A DNA stretch of 64,000 nt from Paralithodes platypus (taxonomy: Eukaryota > Arthropoda > Malacostraca > Decapoda > Lithodidae), in the NCBI GenBank assembly GCA_032716605.1, contig CM064509.1, positions 39,528,924 to 39,592,923 of the forward strand, read 5' to 3'. Of the stretch, positions 11,857 to 22,485 are shown one piece after another (within the stretch, counting starts at the first letter, position 1; each line of letters begins with the position of its first letter). A model generated the notes under the pieces. The model was not told the DNA's origin and made no database searches. It was given only the letters and a program-made list of their open reading frames with translations. A program made the position numbers and the translations under genes.

Positions 11857-12561
11857 TTGAAGGTAAATACGGGGAAGAGCAAGGTTATGGTCTTCGAAAG
11901 GGGTGAAGTCACAGAGTGTGAGGTGAAGCTGAACGGTCAGGCTATGGAGATCGTCAACTCTTTTAAGTATCTGGGCAGTGTGTTGAGTAAAGATGGGACT
12001 ATGGATGAAGAGGTGCGGGAGAGGGTACAACAGGGGAAGAGGGTTGTAGGAACGCTAAAAGCAGTAACAAGAAATAGGGTGGTCAGTATGGAAGTGAAGA
12101 AGTCCTTGCATGACAGTGTGGTAATCCCGACACTGACTTACGGAAGCGAAGCATGGACGTTGGTTGAGAGACTCAGACCAAGAGTGAGAGCAGTGGAAAT
12201 GAATTACTTAAGGAGTGCGTGCGGAGTTACATGGAGGGATAGACAGACTAATGAGGAAGTAAGAAGGAGGTGTGGTGTGGAGGTAGATGTGCTGGAAAGT
12301 GTGAAAAGGAACAACTTGAGATGGTTCGGCCATATGGAACGTATGGAAAGCGAGAGAATGACTAAGAGGGTGTACGAGAGCGAGGTGGAGGGACAGAGGG
12401 GGAGAGGTAGACCGAATATGAGGTGGAAGGATGGAGTGAGGAAGTACATGAACGAAGGCGGTGCTGGTTGGGGGGAGGGGCGTCGACTGACTGGGGACAG
12501 AGGTGCATGGGGGCGGTTCGTTCGTGGCCACCCCTCCGGGGATCACGGCGTCAGGCAATAG
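11857..12561 (+). mobile_element. LINE reverse-transcriptase C-terminal part
   Basis: A 234-residue open frame begins inside the RT thumb (NTGKSKVMVFERG) and continues with YLGSVLSKDGTM, TLTYGSEAWTL, LRWFGHMERM and RGRGRPNMRWKD. This is the usual C-terminal tail of RTE-type and related invertebrate LINEs. The catalytic palm is missing, so the copy is 5'-truncated. The unbroken frame suggests fairly recent insertion. Confidence 0.85.
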
Positions 12562-12655
12562 ATAGATTGATACTATCGACAATGAATACATATAATATAA
12601 AGACAAATAATTGCAAAATATGAAGTAACAACAGATTTAAACAAAGAGTACTCTT

Positions 12656-12890
12656 TTAACCCTCTCCGACATATGACGCAATTTTGAGCCTATTAGGGAT
12701 ACTTTAAAGCCTTTATTACCATCAGGTTTTTTTACAAACCTTTATTTTAGTTACTTCAACCTCTGCAGTTGTCTTTGAGTTAGATGTGGGCAGAAAACTA
12801 ATTTTGGAGAGGTAATTATAAGAGTGAGAGAACTCTATTTCTTATTGCTAATCTGGCAACCTCTGCGTCATATATGTCTGAAGGGGTTAA
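12656..12890. mobile_element. TTAA MITE, family E (CATATGACGC)
   Basis: TTAACCCTCTCCGACATATG at the left; the inverted form, ending GTCTGAAGGGGTTAA, at the right. Related copies: 15222-15809 (internally expanded) and 16726-17436 (interrupted). Confidence 0.8.
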
Positions 12891-12899
12891 CAAGAACAA

Positions 12900-13740
12900 T
12901 CAATTTAAAAAATCATCAATATTAATAATAGAAAAAGAAAAAGATAAACAATAAATACAGACAAAAAACAATAAATACAGACAAAAAGTAAGCAGAGGTT
13001 ATACAAGAAACTTCAAGTTAAAAATGCTTGATTAAAATTATTGACGTCAAATTTTAGAATACAGTCACAATAATTGACCCTAAAAAGATTAAATTTATGG
13101 AACAATTTACTTGCCTCAAAACCTCTGTCCACTAAGAGTCTGTATAGTAACCTAGCTCTAGCCCAAAAGTCATCTACTTTAGTGAACATTTTACAAAATC
13201 TTATTAACTGGGAATAAAAACAATTATAAGTTATTTTACTATCGATATTACTACTAGGGAAAGGAAAGTTTATTACGTTAAAATTAAAATCATCAACTTT
13301 GTGATATACTTTAAGTATGCACTGTTCATTAACAATCTCTATATTTATATCAAGAACATTTTCAACTTTATAATTTACGTTACATTGTGTGAGGGGAATA
13401 AAATTAGGGTTGTTGTTGTTGTTGTTGTTGTTCCCCAAGGCCCCGAGCAAGGCCAAGGCCATAACCGAGCGCCCCCACAGAACCCTCCCTGCTGACCACA
13501 ATAAAGCCTGGGTGACCGAAGCCACTCCATGGCGGGGAGCTGAGGAGGGTGCGGAAACGCATAAGTTTAGCAACTTGATTAAAATTTAACAAATTGCAAA
13601 CAAGAATATCATCAATATATCTACTATTATTACTTAACAATTTAGCAAGTGCTAATATTTCTGGGATTTTATTTTTCTTGCTACTGTCAACTTAGTCTTT
13701 TATATATTTAAATTCTAAAGCAAGCAAGAATAAATCTGCA
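12900..13740 (-). pseudogene. Reverse-transcriptase remnant with YIDD box, split by a SINE
   Basis: Upstream of the SINE (13566-13650) the minus strand encodes SNNSRYIDDILVCN, a palm active-site motif. Beyond it (13013-13410) the frame continues with YHKVDDFNFNVINFPFPSS, FYSQLIRFCKMF and DDFWARARLLYRLLVDRGF. That SQLxR / DF / RGF order is typical of Penelope-like and related non-LTR RTs, judged from memory. The N-terminal RT motifs and any GIY-YIG domain are not visible. Class uncertain. Confidence 0.5.
13414..13557 (-). mobile_element. (AAC)n-tailed SINE-like element, truncated
   Basis: A GTT run (AAC on the minus strand), then CCCCAAGGCCCCGAGCAAGG and a GC-rich body ending at GGGTGCGGAAACG. 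Inserted inside the RT remnant. Fuller copy: 39179-39604. Confidence 0.75.
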
Positions 13741-13808
13741 ATTAAAGGACTAGCCAGAAAACTTATTGCCAGAAAACAGAACAGAAACGCGTATTGGAGC
13801 TTGAAAGG

Positions 13809-14136
13809 GTTAAGGGGAGGTCTCCACTTGAGGGATTTTTTGCTTGACCCCTTTCTCCCTCATGTTTAGCCCCATTGCTTTTGATAGTATAAAACGTTTG
13901 CCCCATTAGTTTAGCGATTTTAAGAACTTTCACCCCATATTAAGACCTTCCGTGCAATTCAGGTGTTGATTTTATCCTGGCGAGCGATAGCGAGTCTGTA
14001 ATTTAAGAGGAACCGGCCTTTGGCCGGGAAATTTTTCTACCGAAAAATGTACAAATTTATCTTGAAAGGGACTCAAGGGGGTGTAATTTTAAGCTTGATG
14101 GAGGTCAAGGGAACAAACTAAATACCTCCCCTTAAC
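13809..14136. mobile_element. TTAA MITE, family I (GGGGAGGT)
   Basis: TTAAGGGGAGGTCTCCACTT at the left and inverted TACCTCCCCTTAA at the right. A hairpin motif (GGCCTTTGGCC with TTTTTCTACCGAAAAA) lies in the interior. Second copy: 16173-16400. Confidence 0.7.
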
Positions 14137-14260
14137 TTAATAAAGCATCTTTTAACTGTCTATGAACGGACATACCAAACAACCTAAGATATTCTATCAC
14201 AACAATTATTCATATCAACAAAATTATAAACGTACACACCTTCATAGATACAGTACAGTA

Positions 14261-14467
14261 CAGTCTCCCAAATAAGTGATGCGCCCAAGTACTGTACTGT
14301 ACTGTACATTTCGATCGGTAATTGGTAACAGCGCTATCTAAGCATTAATTCATCGTTTCGCGGGAGATATACAAACATGTTCCTATTCAACATCTGACAG
14401 ACTATTAATACAGCACACAGCGAGCAAAACCTATTGACAGCGGAGACACGACTTATTAGGCCAACTG
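14261..14467. mobile_element. MITE, GCGCTAATAAGT family, diverged
   Basis: CAGTCTCCCAAATAAGTGAT and inverted CGACTTATTAGGCCAACTG with TA flanks. Confidence 0.6.
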
Positions 14468-14472
14468 TACCA

Positions 14473-14475
<3 letters not shown>

Positions 14476-14530
<55 letters not shown>
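14476..14530. repeat. (GA)n microsatellite
   Basis: About 27 uninterrupted GA dinucleotides beside the MITE end. The following 14535-14690 is AT-rich and unassigned. Confidence 0.95.
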
Positions 14531-14533
<3 letters not shown>

Positions 14534-14692
14534 CAGTATAGTCCTGCACAACACAAATTAGACACATAATATAATTACTGAATATTCAATTAAAAATTTA
14601 ATTATTAATTAAATAATATTTGCTAAAGAAGAAAGCATTAAATATTTTCCATTGTAATGATTTTCTACTTACACCTGAGCCTACCTCTAATT

Positions 14693-15072
14693 AAGGGAGC
14701 CCACCTCGCTTTTTTCTCTCTCTCTCCCTCTCTCTTTGGTTTGTATTCATTCCGCCTCATTCAGCCTACTGTTTTAAGACGTTTACCCCCATCCAGGTGT
14801 CAATATTTTCCTGGCGAGCGGTAGCGAGCCAGCATATATATATTTTTGTTTTGACAGCAAGCTAAATTTGTACATTTTTCGATAGAAAAATGTCTCCGGC
14901 GAAGCCGGATATCTCCATACAATGCTGGCTCGCTATCGCTCGCCAGGAAGAAATGGACACCTGGATGGGGATAAGTCTTAAAACAGTTGGCTGAATGGGG
15001 CCGAATGGATACAAGCCAGGATAAGAGAGAAAAGGAGAGAAAGATAAAAAAAAAAGCCGGTGACCCTCCCAT
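14693..15072. mobile_element. MITE, family J (GCTATCGCTCGCC hairpin)
   Basis: Starts AGGGAGCCCACCTCGC. It contains CTGGCGAGCGGTAGCGAGCC and, about 100 bp on, its inverted form CTGGCTCGCTATCGCTCGCC. Copies at 20620-20930 and 35046-35405; related palindromes at 18290-18530. Confidence 0.65.
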
Positions 15073-15221
15073 GCCAATATGGCTTACGTGTATAAATTTC
15101 TTTACAAAAACACTATACAGTACCCCACTACCCCTCTGTTTAACTGGGAGTGGTAACTGGGAGTGGTAACTGGGAGTGGTAACTGAGCTATAGCATCCTC
15201 TCTATACAACACTGTTCAGTA

Positions 15222-15809
15222 TTAACCCCTTCAGACTCCTATGACGCAGAGGTTCCCAGGTTAGCAATAAGAAATAGAGTTGCTCTCACTCTTATAATTA
15301 CCTCTCCAAAATTAGTTTTCTTGCCCACAGCTAACTCAAAGACAACTGCAGAGGTTGAAGTAAACAAACTAATGGTTTATAGATACCCCTGACGGTAACA
15401 AAGGATTTAAAGTATCCCTAATAGGCTCAAAGTAACTAAATAAGGTTAAATACCCCTCAGTAACAAATGAAAGTATCCCCAATAGCAATAAGTAACTAAA
15501 ATAGAGGTTTCTAAATACCCCTGATGGTAACAAAGGCTTTAAAGTATCCCCAATAGGCTCAAAAGTAACTAAACTAAAGGTTTCTAAATACCCCTGATAG
15601 TAACAAAGGTTTTAAAGTATCCCTAATAGGCTCAAAAGTAACTAAACTAAAGGTTTCTAAATACCCCTGATGGTAACAAAGGCTTTAAAGTATCCCTAAT
15701 AGGCTCAAAAGTAACTAAACTAAAGGTTTCTAAATACCCCTGATAGTAACAAAGGCTTTAAAGTATCCCTAATAGGCTCAAAATTGCGTCATATGTCGGA
15801 GAGGGTTAA
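15222..15809. mobile_element. Family E MITE with internal 72-bp tandem expansion
   Basis: TTAA ends as in 12656-12890. The interior is a tandem run (15390-15780) of about 72-bp units containing AAATACCCCTGATAGTAAC and TAGGCTCAAAAGTAACTAAA, roughly five to six copies with small deletions. Confidence 0.75.
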
Positions 15810-15962
15810 GAGAGTATATATAATTTTCCCTTGCAAGATGCGTTATTCTAAGACTTTCTTTGCACTTTTTGTGTAAATGATAACTTTCCCCTAGGTCATT
15901 TTAACACAAATACTGCGACGACAATTGCTTGGCCTGCACTGTACCATACGGGGGTTTTGGAC

Positions 15963-16176
15963 TAAAGCCGGTATCACACGAGCAATTTTTCACTCAACAT
16001 TTATCCTCAACACTGGTCTGGCAGCTTATGAGGTCAACATTTAATATTTTTCTGATACCTAAATTCATCTATCAGTCTAGTTTCCGATACCAGTGCAAAA
16101 TACTCCATAAATGTTATCAGAAAAATTTTGATCATCGAATGTTGACTATAAAAGCTCTCGTGTGATACCGGCTTAA
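15963..16176. mobile_element. MITE, family B
   Basis: AGCCGGTATCACACGAGCAA and inverted AGCTCTCGTGTGATACCGGC. Its right TTAA is shared with the next element. Confidence 0.8.
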
Positions 16177-16400
16177 GGGGAGATCTCCACTTGAGATTTT
16201 TTTCTTGACTCCTTTCTCCCTCATGTTTTTTCTAATTTTAATTTCGTGCCATGTAGGTGTCAATTTATGGGGCGAAGCGAGCCTGTAATATAAGAGGAAC
16301 CGGCTTTCAGCCGGGACATTTTTCTACCGAAAAATGTACAAATTTATCTTGAAATCTAGGGGGAGTAATTTTAAGCTTGATGGATCAAGTGATATATCAC
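16173..16400. mobile_element. MITE, family I, partial
   Basis: TTAAGGGGAGATCTCCACTT at the left edge and the CCGGCTTTCAGCCGG hairpin inside; the right end is degraded. 16401-16725 shows nothing recognisable. Confidence 0.55.
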
Positions 16401-16725
16401 TGAAAGTAGAGGAATAGACTTTTCCTATGACACCTGAATCATGTCTGTACAACCACAGGTTGTTGTGCAACGATATTGCAAAGGTTGGGCAAAATCGGTG
16501 GAAATTTGCGGTTTCGAGCGGTTTTCGCTATCCCCAAATCTGTAGGGGAGCGCGAGATGTCTCAAACCTACCTCAGTATACACCCAGATATGCTGGGCGG
16601 TGGTGGTGGGAGCTGTTCCGCGCTGCCTAGAATCGCTTGCCTGCCTCCCATGCTACTTACTACAGTACGTATATATGACAATTGCCACAGTGATGGCCGT
16701 AGCTTTTATGCCCGCAATGATTGAG

Positions 16726-17436
16726 TTGACCCTCTCCGACATATGACACAATTTTGAGTCTATTAGGGATACTTTAACCCTCCAGCCCCGGCTATGTATT
16801 ATATATATATATTCCCCGAAACCCGGGGATTTTGGCCGAAAAACGTCTACGCCTAGGCTACCATATCTTTGTTATTCAGACTGCTTCTGCATCCCCAAGC
16901 GTAGATGTGTTTCTTACCTGTAGAATGGCGTTAAGTAGAGCTCTCTAAGTCAACTGGTTCAGTTGTGATGATGATTTCATTGGAGATAACTTTATGGCAA
17001 AAACAGCCACTTTACACTACTTTTCGATACTTAACAACAACATACAGGCACACACGAACAAGCGACGCACTCCTTCTTGTGGCCGGAGATGCGGGGCGTC
17101 GGTCCAGCCGGCTGTTGTTTACTTGCGTCGGAGCGACGCCTCGCACACCAAGCTCACAGGCTTTCAACCACTGGGCGTTCAAGAGCCCTTCCGGGCAGCT
17201 CGGGTATGCTTTTTTATGGGCGTTCAAGAGCCCTTCCGGGAACGAAGGGTTAAAGCCTTTGTTACCATCAGGGGTATTTATAAACCTTTAGTTTAGTTAT
17301 TTCAACCTCTGCAGTTGTCTTTGAGTTAGCTGTGGGCAGAAAACTAATTTTGGAGAGGTAATTATAAGAGTTAGAGAACTCTGTTTCTTATTGCTAATCT
17401 GGCAACCTCTGCGTCATATGTGCGTGAAAGGGTTAA
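16726..17436. mobile_element. Family E MITE interrupted by a family F MITE
   Basis: The outer ends (CCCTCTCCGACATATGACAC and GAAAGGGTTAA) belong to family E. The family F element 16774-17253 sits at an internal TTAA, and the outer sequence resumes with AGCCTTTGTTACCATCAGGG as in the empty copies. Confidence 0.75.
16774..17253. mobile_element. TTAA MITE, family F
   Basis: TTAACCC ends, with CCGAAAAACGTCTACGCCTA near the left and a pair of GGCGTTCAAGAGCCCTTCCG blocks near the right. Further copies: 25188-25671, 38477-38960 and 58202-58938. Confidence 0.75.
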
Positions 17437-17756
17437 GTTAAGTTATATAATTTGTGCATAGAAATGTAACTCACTTAAGCATAAAATACTCCATTATAAT
17501 CCAGAGAACATAATTTACAAGAGATATCAAGTGAACAGTACTGATCTATATTATATATTAGCTTCCGTTATCCACAGCTCTGTGTTTACATAAATCATCC
17601 CTATACTGCTGCTTAAGCACGAATAATGACAAAATTAAATATAACTCTTCTGGAATGCTTAATCAATCACATTTGCTTACCTATACTGTACACTGTTCAT
17701 CATAACCGAACCACAAATGTCATCCCCTAGTAGCGTTTATAGTCGCAAGCCGTGGC

Positions 17757-17842
17757 AAATTCAGTAGAGCGTTAGTTGATGATCAAAGGGTCGGCGGATT
17801 GTGCCCGCACTATCAGAATGTTATTGGTAAATGTCAAGCCTG
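17757..17842 (+). repeat. tRNA-like repeat
   Basis: GTAGAGCGTTAGTTGATGAT resembles box A; GGCGGATTGTGCCCGCA occupies the anticodon/T-arm region. An inverted relative at 36738-36825 has the same order. Stems are too broken for a tRNA gene. 17437-17756 is unassigned. Confidence 0.45.
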
Positions 17843-18092
17843 GGCAACTTGACCTAGCGATTTGTGACAAACGCCTAATGGTCATGGCCGGGAATTCTTG
17901 GGAATTACAGCGTCTGTCAAAAATAAACAAAAATAAAATAAAAATATCCTTTTTTGCGACATAATTACAGTAAATTAAATTGTTCTATATATTGTACATC
18001 TGCTGTTATTTGTATTCCCAATTGAGAGAAGCAACATCAACCTCACAGTTTGCAGGCGAGTGCTTTACCAACTGTGCTACGGCCTGCATAAT

Positions 18093-18727
18093 AAAGGGTG
18101 TTCCAGTAATGCTTTTCATAAATTATATGGTGGACTCGTCAGACAAAAATAAGAATAAATTACTCTATGAACATGAGGTTGAGTATTTATAATAACGGAG
18201 TTATTACACGATTTAAGTTAACGATAGATACAATGCCATTCAGTCCAAGGGGTAATGTTGCCATTTTAGTGGATTATATCCATTTGGCCTTCGCTATCGC
18301 TTGCTAGCCTCAAGATAGTGACCAGTATCCAATTATATCCATTTGGCCTTCGCTATCGCTTGTATCGTTTGTATCCAATCGGCGTTCTCTCTTCAGGCTA
18401 GCGAGCGGTAGCGAGCTGATTTTTTCGGTAGAAAAATCAAATCCGGCGAAGCCGGACATATTTTTCTACCGAAAAGTCAGATCGCTACTGCTCACTATCT
18501 TGAGGCTAGCAAGCGATAGCGAAGGCCAAATGGATATAATCCACTAAAATGGCAACATTACCCCTTGGACTGAATGGCATTGTATCTATCGTTACCTTAA
18601 ATCGTGTAATAACTCCGTTATTATAAATACTCAACCTCATGTTCATAGAGTAATGTATTCTTATTTTTGTCTGACGAGTCCACCATATAATTTATGAAAA
18701 GCATTACTGGAACACCCTGTATAAAGG
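18093..18727. mobile_element. Foldback element with about 240-bp near-identical arms
   Basis: Left arm 18093-18335 and right arm 18484-18727 are inverted copies with only scattered mismatches. Outer ends read AGGGTGTTCCAGTAATGC, a mariner-like terminus. The loop holds the GCGAGCGGTAGCGAGC palindromes of family J. No ORF. Confidence 0.8.
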
Positions 18728-18841
18728 GGCATGACAATTTTTCTCCAGGTTAAGGTGAACCTAGTATAGTTATACCACTTACAGGCACATGATCTTATAA
18801 ATATAGAAGACTAAAGTGCTGACCATGGTGAAGCCAAGAAC

Positions 18842-18975
18842 TATATACAGGAAACGCCAGGCTTTATTGTGGTCGGCGGGGAGGGTTCTGTGGGGGCACT
18901 CGGTTATGGCCTTGGAATTGCTCGGGGCCTTGGGGCTGTTCGGCCAGGCAGCTTGGGGAACAACAACAACAACTA
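18842..18975 (+). mobile_element. (AAC)n-tailed SINE-like element with clear target duplication
   Basis: The body ends CAGCTTGGGGAACAACAACA. AACTATATACAGGA occurs immediately before (18829-18842) and after (18971-18984), a 14-bp target-site duplication typical of LINE-mediated retroposition. Confidence 0.85.
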
Positions 18976-19032
18976 TATACAGGACACACTTCACTATTCA
19001 GGACACTACAAATTGAAATAAAACTTATCCAA

Positions 19033-20347
19033 ATTTTAACTCCTTCTGTACTGGCGCCGTCCTTTTAACTCCTTCTGTACTGGTGCCGTCCTTTTAACTC
19101 CTTCTGTACTGGCGCCGTCCTTTTAACTCCTTCTGTACTGGCACCGTCCTTTTAACTCCTTCTGTACTGGCGCCATCCTTCTAACTCCTTCTGTACTGGC
19201 GCCGTCCTTTTAACTCCTTCTGTACTGGCGCCGTCCTTTTAACTCCTTCTGTACTGGCGCCATCCTTTTAACTCCTTCTGTACTGGCGCCGTCCTTTTAA
19301 CTCCTTCTGTACTGGTGCTGTCCTTTTAACTCCTTCTGTACTGGCGCCATCCTTTTAACTCCTTCTGTACTGGCGCCATCCTTTTAACTCCTTCTGTACT
19401 GGCGCCATCCTTTTAACTCCTTCTGTACTGGCGCCGTCCTTTTAACTCCTTCTGTACTGGCGCCGTCCTTTTAACTCCTTCTGTACTGGCGCCATCCTTT
19501 TAACTCCTTCTGTACTGGCGCCGTCCTTTTAACTCCTTCTGTACTGGCGCCATCCTTTTAACTCCTTCTGTACTGGCGCCGTCCTTTTAACTCCTTCTGT
19601 ACTGGCGCCATCCTTTTAACTCCTTCTGTACTGGCGCCGTCCTTTTAACTCCTTCTGTACTGGTGCCGTCCTTTTAACTCCTTCTGTACTGGCGCCATCC
19701 TTTTAACTCCTTCTGTACTGGCGCCGTCCTTTTAACTCCTTCTGTACTGGCGCCATCCTTTTAACTCCTTCTGTACTGGCGCCGTCCTTTTAACTCCTTC
19801 TGTACTGGCGCCATCCTTTTAACTCCTTCTGTACTGGCGCCGTCCTTTTAACTCCTTCTGTACTGGCGCCATCCTTTTAACTCCTTCTGTACTGGCGCCG
19901 TCCTTTTAACTCCTTCTGTACTGGCGCCATCCTTTTAACTCCTTCTGTACTGGCGCCGTCCTTTTAACTCCTTCTGTACTGGTGCCGTCCTTTTAACTCC
20001 TTCTGTACTGGCGCCATCCTTTTAACTCCTTCTGTACTGGCGCCGTCCTTTTAACTCCTTCTGTACTGGCGCCATCCTTTTAACTCCTTCTGTACTGGCG
20101 CCGTCCTTTTAACTCCTTCTGTACTGGCGCCATCCTTTTAACTCCTTCTGTACTGGCGCCGTCCTTTTAACTCCTTCTGTACTGGCGCCGTCCTTTTAAC
20201 TCCTTCTGTACTGGCGCCGTCCTTTTAACTCCTTCTGTACTGGCGCCGTCCTTTTAACTCCTTCTGTACTGGCGCCGTCCTTTTAACTCCTTCTGTACTG
20301 GCGCCATCCTTTTAACTCCTTCTGTACTGGCGCCGTCCTTTTAACTT
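19033..20347 (+). repeat. 29-bp minisatellite, about 45 copies
   Basis: Unit TTTTAACTCCTTCTGTACTG plus GCGCCGTCC. Units alternate between GCC-GTCC and GCC-ATCC types over much of the array. A TGGTGCC variant recurs 319 bp apart (about 19662 and 19981), that is 11 units, implying a higher-order repeat. The unit equals the terminal segment of family H MITEs, whose body resumes directly after the array. Confidence 0.97.
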
Positions 20348-20547
20348 TATTCTGGCAACACTTGGACAGTTGTATTCACTTTATAAAGGGCCTCCAGCAA
20401 TTAACAGTCTTGGAACTACCTCACTTAACCCTTTTTACCAACAACATAATCTACACTCCTTGAGAGCCCTGTGGGAAAGCCCGATCGTGGCCAATGGCCT
20501 TAGGACTCGGGGCTGTTCGGCCAGGCAGCTTAGGGAACGACAACAAC
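20348..20547 (+). repeat. Family H MITE body and SINE remnant
   Basis: 20348-20465 continues the MITE body after the array (TATTCTGGCAACACTTGGAC through CTCACTTAACCC). 20470-20547 is a degraded copy of the (AAC)n-tailed SINE (GGGGCTGTTCGGCCAGGCAG). Confidence 0.6.
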
Positions 20548-20619
20548 TCATTTTACTACCACAGATCCTTCTTCAACTGCACATAATTGTCTAAACATTG
20601 TCATAGCTAGAATATAATT

Positions 20620-20930
20620 AAGGGAGCCCACCTCGCTTTTTTTCTCTTTCTCTCCCTCTCTCTTTGGCTTGTATTCATTCGGCCCCATTCAGCCTACTGT
20701 TTTAAGATGTTTACCCAACAAGCTGATTTGTAAATTTTTCGATAGAAAAATGTCTCTGACAAAGCCGGATTTCTCCATACAATGCTGGTTCGCTATCGCT
20801 CGCCAGGAAGATATAGACACCTGGATGGAGATAAACGTCTTAGAACAGTTGGCTGAATGGGGCCGAATGGATACAAGCCAGGGAAAATGAGAGAAAGATT
20901 AAAAAAAGCCAGTGACCCCCCCTAAGAAGA
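20620..20930. mobile_element. MITE, family J
   Basis: AGGGAGCCCACCTCGC start and GGTTCGCTATCGCTCGCCAG inside, co-linear with 14693-15072 but with one hairpin arm deleted. Confidence 0.6.
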
Positions 20931-21015
20931 CGTCGCCAGGGGTTAAAAATCTCAAAAATACTTCTCACAAGAGTATAGCCACGGCCAAAACTTGACCTTC
21001 TATAAAACCCACAAT

Positions 21016-21229
21016 TAACCCTTTGAAACTCTGACGCGTTTTAGCAGTTTATTTTGGCTATCATTAGACGATTGTATGCAGCTTAGGAAGGATCTGTGGG
21101 TATTAAAAGGGTAAATACTATCTCGATCAACCCTCTGACTTCCATATACCGTTACTAATCTGAATAAAATCGTCTATTAGTAGCCAGAAACAGAACAGAA
21201 ACACGTATTGGAGCTTGAAAGGGTTAAAG
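21016..21229. mobile_element. TTAA MITE (TTGAAACTCTGACGC family), uninterrupted
   Basis: TTAACCCTTTGAAACTCTGA at the left, GGAGCTTGAAAGGGTTAA at the right. Serves as the reference for the split copy at 11104/13812. Confidence 0.75.
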
Positions 21230-21289
21230 TTGCTAAGCTACTTGTTGATATAATTCACATGTACAGTATGATGCATAGGGTACACTATA

Positions 21290-21895
21290 GTCCGTTCATT
21301 CTACAGTAGGTTGGACAGAAATCGTAACCTCTAGCCTCTGTAATTCAAAAAGGGCTAGAGCAAATTAGCTGTCAATTTCCACACCTATTCCCTAGCCAAG
21401 TCTACCTATTTGGTAGAAATATTAGCTCGATTACTCTATTCTAGGTTAGGCAGAAATCGTAACCTCTAACCTCTGTAATTCAAAAAGGGCTAGAGCAAAT
21501 GAGCTGTCAATTTCCACACCTATTCCCTAACCAAGTCTTCCTACTTGGTAGAAACATTAGCTCGATTACTCTAGTCCATTTTGAGTTAGAGGTTATAATA
21601 ATAATAATAATAATAGTTCTTAAAGCTAGCGCATGCTAAGCTAGCTAAGGATAGCTCAATAAGGCCGATTAGGCGTATTTCCATTGGGGTCCTGTACTAC
21701 TATCCCATCCCTTTGCTCATGAGGGATGGTAACGACTCAGTGCTTGTGAAAAATCTTTAATGCGCCGAGCGTGGGCGCGAACCCGGGCCTTCTGGGTGGA
21801 AGTCCGAGACGCTAGTCACTACACCAAGCGAGCCGCTAGGTTAGGTTAGAGGTTAGGATTCCTGCCCAACCTAGAATGAACGGACTATACAGTAG
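21290..21895. repeat. Duplicated MITE-like block with inserted tRNA-like repeat
   Basis: Two tandem copies of a 130-bp segment (GGGCTAGAGCAAATTAGCTG and a near match 135 bp later). They are closed by the inverted end TAGAATGAACGGACTATA. An AAT run and a tRNA-like segment (21768-21838, minus; GGGTTCGCGCCC) are inserted before the right end. A related block lies at 46500-47035. Confidence 0.6.
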
Positions 21896-21990
21896 AGTAT
21901 GTCATGTAAAATATACCGACTAAAATAATATTACCTGACAATACTGCAAACATTTGGTGAGTTCAAAATGATGGTCAATGCTGGAGACAA

Positions 21991-22195
21991 TAAAGCTGGA
22001 GTCACACGAGCCGTTTTTCGAGCAATTATGGTCAGGAAGCTTAAAAAATCACACTTTATCAGAATTGAACCGCCTAACATAATCTACTTTCAGTCTAGTT
22101 ACCGATACCAGTACGAAAAAGTCCCAAAATTATACGAGAAAAAACTTGCTCACAGAAAATTGACGGAAAAAGTGCTCGTTGTGACAGCGGCTTAA
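21991..22195. mobile_element. MITE, family B, diverged subfamily
   Basis: AGCTGGAGTCACACGAGCCG against inverted TCGTTGTGACAGCGGC; the same inner CAGTCTAGTTACCGATACCA block. TTAA at the right edge. Confidence 0.7.
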
Positions 22196-22231
22196 GCAAC
22201 ATAACAAAGGCATATTATAAGGTGTATATTT

Positions 22232-22449
22232 ACTATAGGTAGCGCCAATGAACTTGACAATAATCTTTATCCCTGACCTTTCTGTAACTCAAAAGGGTCT
22301 AGAGCAAACTGGCTGTAAATATCCACACTTATTTCTTGGTGGACTCTTCCCAAATGATAGAAACGTCAGCCTGATTGCTTTCATTCATTTAGAGTTATAA
22401 GAAGTCAAGGGGTCAAGATAATTGTCAAGTTTGCTGGTGCTACCTATAG
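22232..22449. mobile_element. MITE with inverted ends TAGGTAGC
   Basis: ACTATAGGTAGCGCCAATGA at the left; inverted TTTGCTGGTGCTACCTATAG at the right; the adjacent CTTGACAAT is mirrored too. Confidence 0.65.
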
Positions 22450-22485
22450 CCAGCTGCCCATAATGGCTTTCGCTTTTTATGCCGT

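Larger units (their letters stand above)
11104..13812. mobile_element. TTAA MITE split into two halves by 2.5 kb of insertions
   Basis: The left half (11104-11273, from TTAACCCTTTGAAGCTCTGA) and right half (about 13750-13812, ending GCTTGAAAGGGTTAAG) match the two ends of the uninterrupted copy at 21016-21229. Between them lie R125, a LINE 3' part, another MITE and an RT remnant. Confidence 0.65.

Noticed and set aside
19033..20347. Regularly spaced repeats resembling a CRISPR array
   Set aside because: Units are contiguous 29-mers without unique spacers, in eukaryotic DNA; it is a minisatellite.
21768..21838. tRNA gene on the minus strand
   Set aside because: A box B-like GGGTTCGCGCCC is present, but the acceptor stem is not closed and it lies inside a repeat block.
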